Part shown: positions 8,563 to 16,504 of the stretch, piece after piece
Layout of the letters: every line of letters starts with the position of its first letter
Position numbering within the stretch: the first letter of the stretch is position 1
Assembly (NCBI GenBank): GCA_900170005.1
Contig: LT827128.1
Location: forward strand, 3,840,168-3,904,167
Reading direction: 5' to 3'
From: Gordonibacter massiliensis (ex Traore et al. 2017)
GTDB lineage: Bacteria; Actinomycetota; Coriobacteriia; Coriobacteriales; Eggerthellaceae
DNA length: 64,000 nt
Notes under the pieces: generated by a model
The model's database searches: none
The model's input: the letters and a program-made list of their open reading frames with translations, nothing else
Told to the model about the DNA's origin: nothing
Made by a program: the position numbers and the translations under genes

Positions 8563-11088
8563 GTGAAGCTGGTGGTAACCGAGAAGAACGACGCGGCTCA
8601 GAAGATCGCCGATTTGCTCGGCGTGAAGAAACCCAAGGCGGACAAGGTGTATTCCACGCCCGTGTACCGCTTCGACGTGGACGGCGAGGAGTGGGTGACC
8701 ATCGGCCTGCGCGGCCACATCCTGGAGCCCGACTTCACCCCCTCGATGGTGTACAAGAAGCGCGGCGGCTGGCAGGGCGTGACCGAGGAGGGCGAGACGT
8801 TTCCCGCCGACCTGCCCGCGACGCTGCCCAAGCCCCCCTTCAAAAAGAAGAAGCCCTTCACCGAGGACGGCGTGGAACTGAAGACGTGGAAGATGGACGC
8901 GCTGCCGTATCTGGTGTACGCGCCCATCAAGAAGCAGCCCAAGGAGAAGGAGATCATCCGCTCCCTGAAGAACCTGGCGAAGAAGGCCGACTCGGTCATC
9001 ATCGCCACCGACTTCGACCGCGAGGGCGAGCTCATCGGAAGCGACGCGCTCAGTTGCATCCAGGAGGTGAACGCCTCGGCGCCCGTGTCCCGCGCGCGCT
9101 ACTCGGCGTTCACGAAGGAGGAGATCGCGCACGCGTTCTCCAACCTGGTGGAGCTGGACGTGAACCTGGCCTCCGCCGGCGCCTCGCGCCAGGACATCGA
9201 CCTCATCTGGGGCGCGGTGCTCACGCGCTACCTGACGCTCGTGAAGTTCGCCGGCTACGGCAACGTGCGCTCGTCCGGCCGCGTGCAGACGCCCACCCTC
9301 GCGCTCATCGTGGCCAAGGAGCGCGAGCGCCTGGCGTTCGTGCCCGAGGACTACTGGGTGATCCGCGGCGCGTTCGGCGCCGACCCCGACGCCTTCGAGG
9401 CCCCGCACGCCACGGCCCGCTTCAAGGCGGAAGCCGAGGCGCAGGCCGTCATGGCGCACGTGGAGGGCGCGACTGCCGCCACGGTTGCCTCCGTGGAGAA
9501 GAAGAAGCGCACGGTGCAGCCGCCTGCGCCGTTCAACACCACCTCGCTCATGGCCGCCGCGTCGGCCGAGGGCATCTCGCCCGCGCGCACTATGCGCATC
9601 GCCGAGAGCCTGTACATGGACGGCTACATCTCGTACCCCCGCGTGGACAACACCGTATACCCCAGCTCGCTCGACCTGGCCGAAACGGTGCGCGCCATCT
9701 CCGGCAACCCCGCCTACGCGCCGTACTGCAAGGAGCTTTTGGGATCAGGCGAGCTCAAGGCCACGCGCGGCAAGAAGGAGACGACGGACCACCCGCCCAT
9801 CTACCCCACGGCCAAGGCCACGCCCGACGATCTGGCACCTGCCGACTACAAGCTGTACAACCTCATCGCGCGCCGCTTCTTGGCGACGCTCTCGGAGGCG
9901 GCGGTTATCGAGGGGACGAAGGTGACGCTCGACGTGAACGCCGAGCCGTTCGTGGCCAAGGGCGACGTGCTGGTGAAGCCGGGCTACCGTGCCATCTACC
10001 CCTACGGCTTGAAGAAAGACGAGCAGCTGCCTGTGCTTTCGGAAGGCGAGACCATCGCGTTCGGCGGCGCCACCTGCACGAAGAAGCAGACCGAGCCGCC
10101 CGCGCGCTACAGCCAGGGCAAGCTCATCCAGGAGATGGAGAAGCTGGGCCTGGGCACGAAGTCCACGCGCCACTCCATCATCGAGCGCCTGTACACGGTG
10201 AAGTACATCCAGAACGACCCCATCGAGCCCAGCCAGCTGGGCATGGCCGTGTGCGACGCGCTCGACAAGTTCGCGCCGCACATCACGCACCCCGAGATGA
10301 CGGCCGAGCTGGAAGAGGAGATGGACAACATCGCCGAGGGTCGCACGACGAAGGCCCAAGTGGTGGACACGTCGCGCAACCTGCTGTCCGAGCAGCTGGC
10401 GAGCCTGCTTCCGCACTCGGAAGAGGTGAAGGACGCCCTGGCCGACGCCGTGGCCGCCGACGCCTACGTGGGCCCGTGCCCCAAGTGCGGCAAGGACCTG
10501 CAGCTGCGCGCGAGCCAGAAGACGCGCGGCATGTTCATCGGCTGCGCCGGCTGGCCCGACTGCGACGTCACGTACCCCCTGCCCAAGGGCAAGGTGGAGG
10601 CCGTGCCCGAGCCGTGCCCCACGTGCGGCATGCCCCAGGTGAAGGTGACGGCCTTCCGCAGCAAGCCGCGCACCATCTGCATCGACCCGAACTGCTCCAC
10701 GAACAAGGAGCCCGACGTGGAGGTGGGCGAGTGCCCCGCCTGCAAGGCCAACGGCAAAACGGCGAAGCTCATCGCGCAGAAGAACCCGCGCACGCTGAAG
10801 CGCTTCATCCGCTGCGAGAACTACGACGAATGCGGCACGGGCTACCCGCTGCCCCAGTACGGGGCGCTGGCCGCCACGGGCGAGGTGTGCGAGCACTGCG
10901 GCGCGCCGATGGTCGTCGTCACCACGAACCGCGGCCCTTGGAGGCTCTGCCCGAACTTCGACTGCCCCGGCAAGGAGCAGGACGAGGACAAGAAGGACGC
11001 CAAGGCCGGTGCCAAGAAGCCCGCGGCGAAGAAGCCGGCCGCCAAGAAGGCTCCCGCAAAGCGCAAGGCGCCCGCCAAGAAGGCCTAG
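8563..11088 (+). CDS. topA: DNA topoisomerase I with Lys/Ala-rich tail
   Basis: Type IA topoisomerase of 841 residues that relaxes negative supercoils by cutting one strand. The TOPRIM acidic motif ATDFDREGEL is at about 148-157, and the catalytic tyrosine is Y358 in GYISYPRVDN. From about residue 639 to 803 four Cys4 zinc-ribbon modules follow (CPKCGKD, CPTCGMP, CPACKAN, CEHCGAP). The last 35 residues are a Lys-Ala-Pro tail, common in actinobacterial TopA, where such tails bind DNA and raise processivity. Start GTG 8563 is supported by AGGAGG. A rho-independent terminator follows, so the gene is probably monocistronic. Confidence 0.97.
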   Translation: MKLVVTEKNDAAQKIADLLGVKKPKADKVYSTPVYRFDVDGEEWVTIGLRGHILEPDFTPSMVYKKRGGWQGVTEEGETFPADLPATLPKPPFKKKKPFTEDGVELKTWKMDALPYLVYAPIKKQPKEKEIIRSLKNLAKKADSVIIATDFDREGELIGSDALSCIQEVNASAPVSRARYSAFTKEEIAHAFSNLVELDVNLASAGASRQDIDLIWGAVLTRYLTLVKFAGYGNVRSSGRVQTPTLALIVAKERERLAFVPEDYWVIRGAFGADPDAFEAPHATARFKAEAEAQAVMAHVEGATAATVASVEKKKRTVQPPAPFNTTSLMAAASAEGISPARTMRIAESLYMDGYISYPRVDNTVYPSSLDLAETVRAISGNPAYAPYCKELLGSGELKATRGKKETTDHPPIYPTAKATPDDLAPADYKLYNLIARRFLATLSEAAVIEGTKVTLDVNAEPFVAKGDVLVKPGYRAIYPYGLKKDEQLPVLSEGETIAFGGATCTKKQTEPPARYSQGKLIQEMEKLGLGTKSTRHSIIERLYTVKYIQNDPIEPSQLGMAVCDALDKFAPHITHPEMTAELEEEMDNIAEGRTTKAQVVDTSRNLLSEQLASLLPHSEEVKDALADAVAADAYVGPCPKCGKDLQLRASQKTRGMFIGCAGWPDCDVTYPLPKGKVEAVPEPCPTCGMPQVKVTAFRSKPRTICIDPNCSTNKEPDVEVGECPACKANGKTAKLIAQKNPRTLKRFIRCENYDECGTGYPLPQYGALAATGEVCEHCGAPMVVVTTNRGPWRLCPNFDCPGKEQDEDKKDAKAGAKKPAAKKPAAKKAPAKRKAPAKKA

Positions 11089-11115
11089 CGCCCGAGCACC
11101 CGTTTCGCCCTTCGA

Positions 11116-11145
11116 CGGCGCAGCCCAGCGGCTGCGCCGTTTTTT
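11116..11145 (+). terminator. Rho-independent terminator of topA
   Basis: CGGCGCAG pairs with CTGCGCCG across an 8-base loop and is followed by six T. It starts 27 bases after the topA stop codon. Confidence 0.9.
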
Positions 11146-11180
11146 CATGCCTGGTGCTGTCGATAGATCGGCCTCGGCTC

Positions 11181-11340
11181 CAAGCGCACGGTTTTCGCCG
11201 CAATGTTGCGTTTGGGGAAGGTTTTCGGCGGCCACGATGTCGTGCGAGCCGTCGCCTACGCGCGTTCCCCCAGATGGCGCTTCTTCACGGTGGAAGCTCT
11301 CGGACCGAGGCGCAACATTGCGGCGAAAACCGTGCGCTTG
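11181..11340. mobile_element. 160-bp element with perfect 30-bp terminal inverted repeats (MITE-like)
   Basis: Bases 11181-11210 (starting CAAGCGCACGGTTTTCGCCG) and 11311-11340 are exact reverse complements. The 100 bases between them carry no gene. Perfect long arms, small size and lack of coding capacity fit a miniature non-autonomous element or a folded RNA element. No clear target duplication was seen, and no autonomous relative is present in the window. Confidence 0.6.
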
Positions 11341-11347
11341 AGGTCCG

Positions 11348-11554
11348 TTCCGCTGTTAAACCAACATTGACACGCACCCGGCCAGGTTGTCATCCTGAGC
11401 GGAGGCGGCGAAAGCCGCCGGAGTCGAAGGATCCCGCGCGGCGGCAGCAGCAAGCGCTTTCGGTTGGCGCCGCGCGGGATCCTTCGGCTCGCTCCGCTCG
11501 CTCAGGATGACAACGCATCGGGTTGCGGAATGTCAATGCTGGTTTAACAGCGGA
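11348..11554. repeat. Composite palindromic repeat, copy 2 (intact, with outer arms)
   Basis: The core 11388-11512 runs from TGTCATCCTGAGCG to its complement. It is enclosed by outer arms 11348-11372 and 11530-11554 (TTCCGCTGTTAAACCA and, inverted, TGGTTTAACAGCGGAA). This is the uninterrupted version of the repeat that at 14541-17820 is split by two insertion sequences, and it contains the exact IS110 target GTTGTCATCCTGAGCGG at 11387-11403. Confidence 0.9.
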
Positions 11555-11673
11555 AGGTCTGTGAAGCATGCTGCGACATGCCGTTTCGCTGGAGATGCGC
11601 GGCTTTCGGCCGCCGACGACGATGCGGGGCGCTACAATGCGGTCGCTGAATCTTACTTCGAAGGAGCTATCAC

Positions 11674-12597
11674 ATGCCTAAAGTAACCATCGTCGGCGCC
11701 GGCAACGTCGGGGCCACCGCCGCCCACATCATCGCGTCCAAGAACCTGGCCGACGTCGTGCTCATCGACGTGGCCGAGGGCCTGCCGCAGGGCAAGGCGC
11801 TCGACATGATGCACATGCGCAGCGTGGAGAAGTTCACCGTGCGCGTGACCGGCACGAACGACTATGCCGACACGCGCGATTCCGACATCGTCGTCATCAC
11901 GGCGGGCATCGCCCGCAAGCCCGGCATGACGCGCGAGGACCTGCTCGGCGTGAACGCCGGCATCATGAAGTCGGTGATCGGCCAGGCCATGGAGGCCTCC
12001 CCGAACGCCGTGTTCATCTGCGTGACGAACCCGCTCGACGTCATGACCACGCTGGCGTTCCGCGAGTCGGGCCTGCCGGCCAACCGCCTCATGGGCATGG
12101 GCGGCGTGCTGGACTCCTCGCGCCTGTCGTTCGCGGTGTGCGAGAAGCTGGGCTGCGAGCCGGCCGACGTGGTTGCCTGGGCCGTGGGCGCGCACGGCGA
12201 GGGCATGGTGTGCTGGCCGCGCTTCACCACGGTGGACGGCACCCCCATCACGGAGCTCATGGACGAGGCGGCCGTGGCCGAGGTCGTGCAGCGCTGCGTC
12301 AAGGGCGGCGCCGAGGTCGTGGCGCACCTCAAGACGGGCAGCGCCTACTACGCGCCGGGCGCGTCCATCGCGAAGATGGTCGAGGCCATCCTGGGCGACA
12401 CGCACGAGGTCATGAGCGTGTGCGCGCACATCGACGGCCAGTACGGCATCGAGGACCTCTACATGAACGTGCCGGCGCGCTTGGGTAAGAACGGCGTGGA
12501 GGAGGTCGTCGAGTTCGACCTGAACGACGACGAGCTGGCCGCGCTGCAGGCGAGCGCCGACAGCGTGCGCGCGGGGCTGGCGAACCTGCCGGAGTAG
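11674..12597 (+). CDS. mdh: Malate dehydrogenase
   Basis: NAD-dependent malate dehydrogenase of the LDH-like class, 307 residues, interconverting malate and oxaloacetate in the cytosol. Visible are the nucleotide-binding glycines GAGNVGATAA, the acidic residue ending strand two (LIDVAEG), substrate arginines in ITAGIARKPGMTREDLL, CVTNPLDVMT and the catalytic His in GAHGEGMVCWPRF. GAAGGAG lies about 8 bases before ATG 11674, and TACAAT at 11633-11638 is a plausible -10. With the fumarase genes at 18267-19936 it supplies the reductive C4 branch (oxaloacetate to fumarate). Confidence 0.96.
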   Translation: MPKVTIVGAGNVGATAAHIIASKNLADVVLIDVAEGLPQGKALDMMHMRSVEKFTVRVTGTNDYADTRDSDIVVITAGIARKPGMTREDLLGVNAGIMKSVIGQAMEASPNAVFICVTNPLDVMTTLAFRESGLPANRLMGMGGVLDSSRLSFAVCEKLGCEPADVVAWAVGAHGEGMVCWPRFTTVDGTPITELMDEAAVAEVVQRCVKGGAEVVAHLKTGSAYYAPGASIAKMVEAILGDTHEVMSVCAHIDGQYGIEDLYMNVPARLGKNGVEEVVEFDLNDDELAALQASADSVRAGLANLPE

Positions 12598-12613
12598 GTT
12601 CGACCTGCGGGGC

Positions 12614-12683
12614 GGGCGGGAGGTCGCACAGGGCTTCTCGCACACTTCGCGAAAGCTCGGCACCCTGCACGACCTCCCCGCCC
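12614..12683 (+). terminator. Long hairpin after mdh, probable terminator
   Basis: GGGCGGGAGGTCG pairs with CGACCTCCCCGCCC around an interior part, with a further CAGGG/CCCTG extension. There is only a short T-rich tail (TTGTTG), so termination strength is uncertain. Confidence 0.55.
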
Positions 12684-12804
12684 TTGTTGCGGGTTGGATG
12701 GGTCGGCGGGTTGCTACTATAGCGCGGATCATGGGGGCGTCGCTTGGGCGGCGCTCCCTTCGTTGGGGGAGGGGTCGAACTCTCCTTAATAAGAGAGGTT
12801 CAAC

Positions 12805-13596
12805 ATGCTGATCGAGATCGACGAGAGGTACTGCATCGGGTGCGGGCGCTGCGTGGACGACTGCGTGGGCGCGAACTTGGAGGTGGAGGGCGTCACGGCG
12901 CGCGTGAAAGGGAGTTGCATCCTGTGCGGGCACTGCGTGGCCGTGTGCCCGACCGGGGCGGTTTCCATTCCGAGCTATGATATGGCTGACGTGGAGGTAT
13001 GCTCGCCCGCCAGCGCGACCATCGATGTGCATACGCTGCTTCGGGCCATCAAGTCGCGTCGCAGCGTGCGCGACTACCTCCCGAACGCGGTGGAGCAGGA
13101 CGCGCTGCGCCTCGTGCTGGAGGCGGGACGCTACACCGCCACGGCGAAGAACGCCCAAGGCTGTCGCTTCATCGTGGTGCAGGACGAGCTCGACGAGCTC
13201 AAGCGCCTCGTGTGGAGCGGCATCGAGGACTTGCTGGCGCTTCCCGCCGACGACAAGCCGCGCTGGGTCAAGCTCTACAAGCCCTTCCTGCGCGACGCGC
13301 AGGCGGGGAAGCAGGACTTCCTGTTCCGCAATGCGCCCGCCGTCGCGTTCGTCGCGGCCGACCGCGCCGACGACGCGGGGCTGGCCGCGCAGAACATGGA
13401 GCTCGTGGCGGCTTCGCTCGACTTGGGTGCCCTGTTCAACGGCTACCTGTGCCGCGCCGCCGAGGAGCTTCCTGCCGTCAAGGCGTTCCTCCAGGCCGAG
13501 GACCGGCCGCTGCAGATCTGCATGCTGCTGGGCCATCCTGCGGTTTCCTACCGGCGCACGGCTCCCCGCCGTCCCGGCGACTTCGTGGTGAAGTAG
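12805..13596 (+). CDS. Ferredoxin-nitroreductase fusion protein
   Basis: The 263-residue protein joins two domains. Residues 1-60 hold two 4Fe-4S motifs, CIGCGRCVDDC and CILCGHCVAVC, with the following Pro. Residues 75-263 are a nitroreductase-family flavoprotein (IKSRRSVRDYLPNAVEQDAL, YTATAKNAQGCRFIVV, MELVAASLDLGALFNGY, MLLGHP). FMN binding and electron transfer from the clusters to the flavin are expected by family. Anaerobes use such fusions to reduce unknown nitro or quinone-like compounds. GAGAGG precedes ATG 12805. It stands alone between a hairpin and the 13634-13708 operator. Confidence 0.9.
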   Translation: MLIEIDERYCIGCGRCVDDCVGANLEVEGVTARVKGSCILCGHCVAVCPTGAVSIPSYDMADVEVCSPASATIDVHTLLRAIKSRRSVRDYLPNAVEQDALRLVLEAGRYTATAKNAQGCRFIVVQDELDELKRLVWSGIEDLLALPADDKPRWVKLYKPFLRDAQAGKQDFLFRNAPAVAFVAADRADDAGLAAQNMELVAASLDLGALFNGYLCRAAEELPAVKAFLQAEDRPLQICMLLGHPAVSYRRTAPRRPGDFVVK

Positions 13597-13633
13597 CGGG
13601 GCGCGCTGTTCGAACGCTTTCGCTTTCGAGCTA

Positions 13634-13708
13634 GCAAAAAGTAAAGAGCTCTTGACATTATGGGACCGGGGTGCCATACTCTGAAAAGTCAAGAGTTCTT
13701 TACTTTTG
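13634..13708 (+). promoter_or_regulatory. Promoter framed by paired operators, for the membrane-protein/HTH operon
   Basis: TTGACA (13652-13657) and CATACT (13675-13680) are 17 bases apart, a good sigma-70 promoter. Each hexamer is next to one arm of a long inverted repeat: AGTAAAGAGCTCTTGAC on the left and its near-complement GTCAAGAGTTCTTTACT on the right. Each arm is itself a near palindrome, AAGAGNTCTT. Two dimers binding either side would hold the promoter shut. The small HTH protein at 14071 is the natural candidate. Confidence 0.75.
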
Positions 13709-13734
13709 CGGAGCGAAAGCGGAAGGAGCCGGAC

Positions 13735-14055
13735 ATGGACGAGATGGAGAAATCGATCAAGACGCGGTCGGAATCGCTGGGATTCAAGCTCGCCCTTTTG
13801 CTGCTGACAACATGGACGCTGGTCGACTTGGTGCTGTACGTGACGACCGGCCGCTTCCACGACATGCTGCCGGGATTCGTGCTCCTCGCCGTGGTCCTGG
13901 CGCAGGTCTTGTCGGAGCAGTGGATGAAGCGGAGCATGGTGGCGGGCGACGACGAGTACCGCGAGCCCAACCGCGTCGCGCAGATGCTCGTGGGCGCGCT
14001 GGGAGTGGCGATCGTGGTGTTCTTCGCCGGCTTCGTCGCGCTCTACGTGGCGTAG
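13735..14055 (+). CDS. Small integral membrane protein
   Basis: The 106-residue product has three predicted membrane helices: LGFKLALLLLTTWTLVDLVLY, MLPGFVLLAVVLAQVL and VAQMLVGALGVAIVVFFAGF. Between the second and third is a charged loop, MKRSMVAGDDEYREPNR. I do not recognise a named family with certainty, but small membrane proteins of this kind are commonly encoded directly before a YozG-like HTH gene, as here. GGAAGGAG lies about 6 bases before ATG 13735. It is expressed from the operator-framed promoter at 13634-13708. Confidence 0.75.
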   Translation: MDEMEKSIKTRSESLGFKLALLLLTTWTLVDLVLYVTTGRFHDMLPGFVLLAVVLAQVLSEQWMKRSMVAGDDEYREPNRVAQMLVGALGVAIVVFFAGFVALYVA

Positions 14056-14070
14056 CGGGTAGGGCTAGCC

Positions 14071-14262
14071 ATGCGCAACGACATCAAGCGGCTTCGGAAG
14101 GAGAAGGGCCTGCGCCAAGAGGATCTGGCCCAGCGCTGCGGCGTGAGCCGCCAGACCATCGTGGCCGTGGAGAACGACAAATACGACCCCACGCTGCCCC
14201 TCGCCCTGCGCCTCGCCCGCGAACTCGGCACGACGGTGGAGGAGCTGTTCCATCTGGATTGA
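14071..14262 (+). CDS. Small XRE-type HTH regulator (YozG/YgzD-like)
   Basis: A 63-residue protein that is almost only a helix-turn-helix: MRNDIKRLRKEKGLRQEDLA then QRCGVSRQTIVAVENDKYDP and TLPLALRLARELGTTVEELF. The length and the ENDKYDP turn are typical of the stand-alone HTH proteins paired with small membrane proteins. It follows the membrane-protein stop by 15 bases and very probably represses its own operon through the AAGAGNTCTT operators at 13634-13708. Confidence 0.9.
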   Translation: MRNDIKRLRKEKGLRQEDLAQRCGVSRQTIVAVENDKYDPTLPLALRLARELGTTVEELFHLD

Positions 14263-14375
14263 CCCGCGAGGGTTCGATTCCGTCCGCCGCAGCCTTCCGC
14301 ATTGGAGTCGACGGCGAATGGTGCGCTTCCAGGCGCAGGGCGAGCGCCCTGGGCTGTTCTCGCGGTTGCTCTGCT

Positions 14376-14527
14376 GCACGAAAATCACCGATGTCCCCCT
14401 TGTCCGCATTGCACGAGAGCACTCTCAAAGTGCGCGAACTGGGCAAACGATCGACGCGAGCGAGTTTGGCCGATGCGCTCGGGCTCAAAACGTCGTGAGA
14501 TAGGGGGACGTCGGTGATTTTTGCACC
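14376..14527. repeat. About 150-bp element with imperfect 26-bp inverted ends
   Basis: The arms are 14376-14402 (TGCACGAAAATCACCGATGT on) and 14500-14526, matching with about three mismatches. The interior has short open frames but none with a ribosome site or a recognisable product. It looks like a decayed insertion-sequence end pair or a MITE. It lies just left of the DDE insertion sequence. Confidence 0.5.
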
Positions 14528-14550
14528 ATACGAATGCCACTCTATGTTAA

Positions 14551-16206
14551 CCACACCTTCCCGGTTTTTTAGGTATGCAGCGCCTCGACCGACAGCGGGG
14601 TGTTAAGCGCCTCGAAGAGCCGCTGGTGGGCGCCCTTGCAGTTCGCGCACGACCATGCGCCGTCTCTTTTGTTCAGCTTGATCATTCTGGCGTCCAGCAG
14701 GCATTCGCGCATCGTCTTGCCTTTCACCTGCGCCGTCGCATCTTTGAGCCGTTTGTGAATGAGCGCAGAGACGAGCATGACGAAGGCGAGGCCTTGGGTT
14801 TTGTAGTAATCTTTAAGATAGAGCGAATGGTACCCGATGTCGTTTTTGAGGTAGTTGAAGAACGTCTCTATGGACCATCTGCGCTTGTAGAGCTTGAAGA
14901 CCTCGTCGGCAGGCTCGGAAAGGTTTGTCTGCAGCACGATCACGCCCATCAGGTCCTTCATCTTTTCGAAGCGCTCCTCGGTGTAGCTTTTCCTGCCCTG
15001 CTCGATATATCGCAGGTAGTTGGACTGCTCGAGCGCCGCCATGTTCAGGTCGCGGTAGGCGATGATCCGCCTTCCCGGCTCGTCGCGCGAGGCCCAGTAC
15101 TCGACGGCCGAGGCTTTCCTATCCCTTTGATAGACGAACCTTCCATCGACGTGTGCGAGAGCAACCGCGTCCATGCATCCTTTGAGCCTGCGATGCAAAG
15201 GGATGACGTAGGAGTTGTTCCGGGAGGAGAGCGTCCGCACGTTCTCCTCGCTGTAGAAGCCGCTGTCCAGGATGAAGAGCATGTCGTGGAGCTCCTCGCG
15301 CGCGAGGACGTCCTTGACGCTGAGCTTGTCGAGGTTCCCTCCTTCGAAGGCGCGCGAGAGCAGCGGGGTCCCGTCGTTCACGTCGTAGGCCATGAGGACG
15401 TTCACCTGCCCCTCGTGCAGCATCGCCGACCTGTAGCCCTTCTCGGCCAGGTCGTTGCATGCGGAGGCGCTACCCACGACGTGCCCGTCGATGGCCGTCA
15501 CGCGCGAGCAGCGGCTTGCGAGCAGGGCCTCGAAGGCCATGACGCCGCCCTGCCTGCGTCCGAGCACATCGTAGAGCGAGCCGACGGCGTCCGGCCCCAT
15601 CTTCAGGCCGGGGAAGGCGAGCGACATGCAGCTCATCTCGTAGAGCTTCCCGACGTCGCGCATGCGGGTGAGGCCCTGGGTGAGGTGCGTGAGCGCGACG
15701 AGGTAGATGCGCGTCGCGTCGAGCGCGTCGAAGCACTCCTTGAGCAGGCCGAGCACGTCCAGCGAGTTGCGCATCGCCACGGCCCAGTCGCCGAACTCGA
15801 GCGTCGTCACCTCCCCTTGCGAGCTGCGCCGCCCGTTGGCGACGAACCCGATCCCCTCCTTGATGGAGCCGATGCACTTTCCCATCTTCGTGCGTCTCTT
15901 GCCGCCGCCGTCCTTGACGCTGCGGTACTCGTAGACGTAGTAGTTGCCCGCTATGGCCTTGACCATCGTCCCTTTGGGCTTGCACGCGCGGATGTGCTCC
16001 GGAACCGAATACCCTCCCATGGCGGCCCTCCTTGCGAAACATACCTAATACATACCTAAATTGTAGCACGGAGAATCCGAACAAGCAAGGGAAAGAAGCT
16101 CGCGCTATGCCGTTTCACCAGGCAATTCACTTCTCGATCCGCAGCCGCTGGAGCGGGTGGCCGCAACGACGTGCGGCGGTGTACCTAAAAATCCGGGAAG
16201 GTGTGG
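14551..16206 (-). mobile_element. Insertion sequence, IS4-superfamily (IS1634-like), with TTAA duplication
   Basis: Terminal inverted repeats are visible: CCACACCTTCCCGGTTTTTT at 14551 and, inverted, the end at 16182-16206 (one mismatch in the first 25 bases). TTAA flanks both sides (14547-14550 and 16207-16210), a likely target duplication. The 1656-bp element carries one transposase gene, whose stop codon lies inside the left terminal repeat. Between transposase start and right end, ACATACCTAA occurs twice, echoing the TACCTAAAAA of the terminal repeat. The right-flank sequence matches the left arm of the composite repeat at 11348. Confidence 0.9.
14569..16020 (-). CDS. IS4-superfamily DDE transposase
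   Basis: The 483-residue transposase has the DDE RNase-H fold pattern: first Asp in VTAIDGHVVGSAS, second Asp in MLFILDSGFYSEENV, and the final Glu in YKRRWSIETFFNYLK, an exact Y-(2)-R-(3)-E-(6)-K signature of the IS4 superfamily. The N-terminal part (NYYVYEYRSVKDGGGKRRTK) is typical of the IS1634-like branch. AAGGAGGG precedes ATG 16020. The gene is intact with no frameshift, so the element may be active. The C-terminal end has a CANCKG zinc-like pair. Confidence 0.92.
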   Translation of the reverse strand: MGGYSVPEHIRACKPKGTMVKAIAGNYYVYEYRSVKDGGGKRRTKMGKCIGSIKEGIGFVANGRRSSQGEVTTLEFGDWAVAMRNSLDVLGLLKECFDALDATRIYLVALTHLTQGLTRMRDVGKLYEMSCMSLAFPGLKMGPDAVGSLYDVLGRRQGGVMAFEALLASRCSRVTAIDGHVVGSASACNDLAEKGYRSAMLHEGQVNVLMAYDVNDGTPLLSRAFEGGNLDKLSVKDVLAREELHDMLFILDSGFYSEENVRTLSSRNNSYVIPLHRRLKGCMDAVALAHVDGRFVYQRDRKASAVEYWASRDEPGRRIIAYRDLNMAALEQSNYLRYIEQGRKSYTEERFEKMKDLMGVIVLQTNLSEPADEVFKLYKRRWSIETFFNYLKNDIGYHSLYLKDYYKTQGLAFVMLVSALIHKRLKDATAQVKGKTMRECLLDARMIKLNKRDGAWSCANCKGAHQRLFEALNTPLSVEALHT

Positions 16207-16247
16207 TTAAACCAGCATCGACATGCACCCGAACTGGTTGTCATCCT
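16207..16247. repeat. Left fragment of interrupted palindromic repeat, copy 3
   Basis: Bases 16207-16247 match 11354-11394 of the intact copy (TTAAACCA..., CACGCACCC-like, GTTGTCATCCT). The repeat stops at the IS110 junction after the CT at 16246-16247 and resumes at 17586. On its left it is cut by the DDE insertion sequence at TTAA. Confidence 0.85.
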
Positions 16248-16263
16248 ATGGGACAATAGATGC

Positions 16264-16490
16264 GCTTTCCGATGATGAGGAGCGTCATTGGAAGAGAAGC
16301 CCCGCCCTGCCGGCCGACCCGTTGTCATCCAGGCCCTCGGTGCCTTCGCTCAGGCTCGTCGCCGGCAGGCGGGGCTTCGCCGTGAAAACCGCGCGGGGGC
16401 CTTCGGGGATGACTTGATAGGAGCCCGTCGGGGGGCGCCCGACATGCCATAGGATCGTCTCGCCCGGAAGCCTTCCCGCGCAACCCTTTC
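16264..16490 (+). ncRNA. Predicted IS110 bridge RNA with readable target-binding loop
   Basis: Two large stem-loops are visible. Loop 1 (16298-16376): outer stem GCCCCGCCCTGCCGGC with GCCGGCAGGCGGGGC (one bulge). Inside are GTTGTCATCC (16321-16330, identical to the target strand left of the core), a short AGGC/GCCT stem, and CGCTCAGG (16347-16354, complementary to the target right side CCTGAGCG). Loop 2 (16398-16472): outer stem GGCCTTCGGG with CCCGGAAGCC, apical stem GTCGGG/CCCGAC. Its 5' side holds ATAGGAGC (matches the element's right end) and its 3' side CCATAG (complement of CTATGG at the element's left end). Ends of the RNA are estimated. Donor-loop pairing is less certain than target-loop pairing. 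Confidence 0.8.
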
Positions 16491-16504
16491 GGGAGGAATC
16501 CATT

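Noticed and set aside
14390-14498. Short peptide gene inside the 150-bp inverted-repeat element
   Set aside because: No ribosome site and no recognisable product; more likely remnant sequence.
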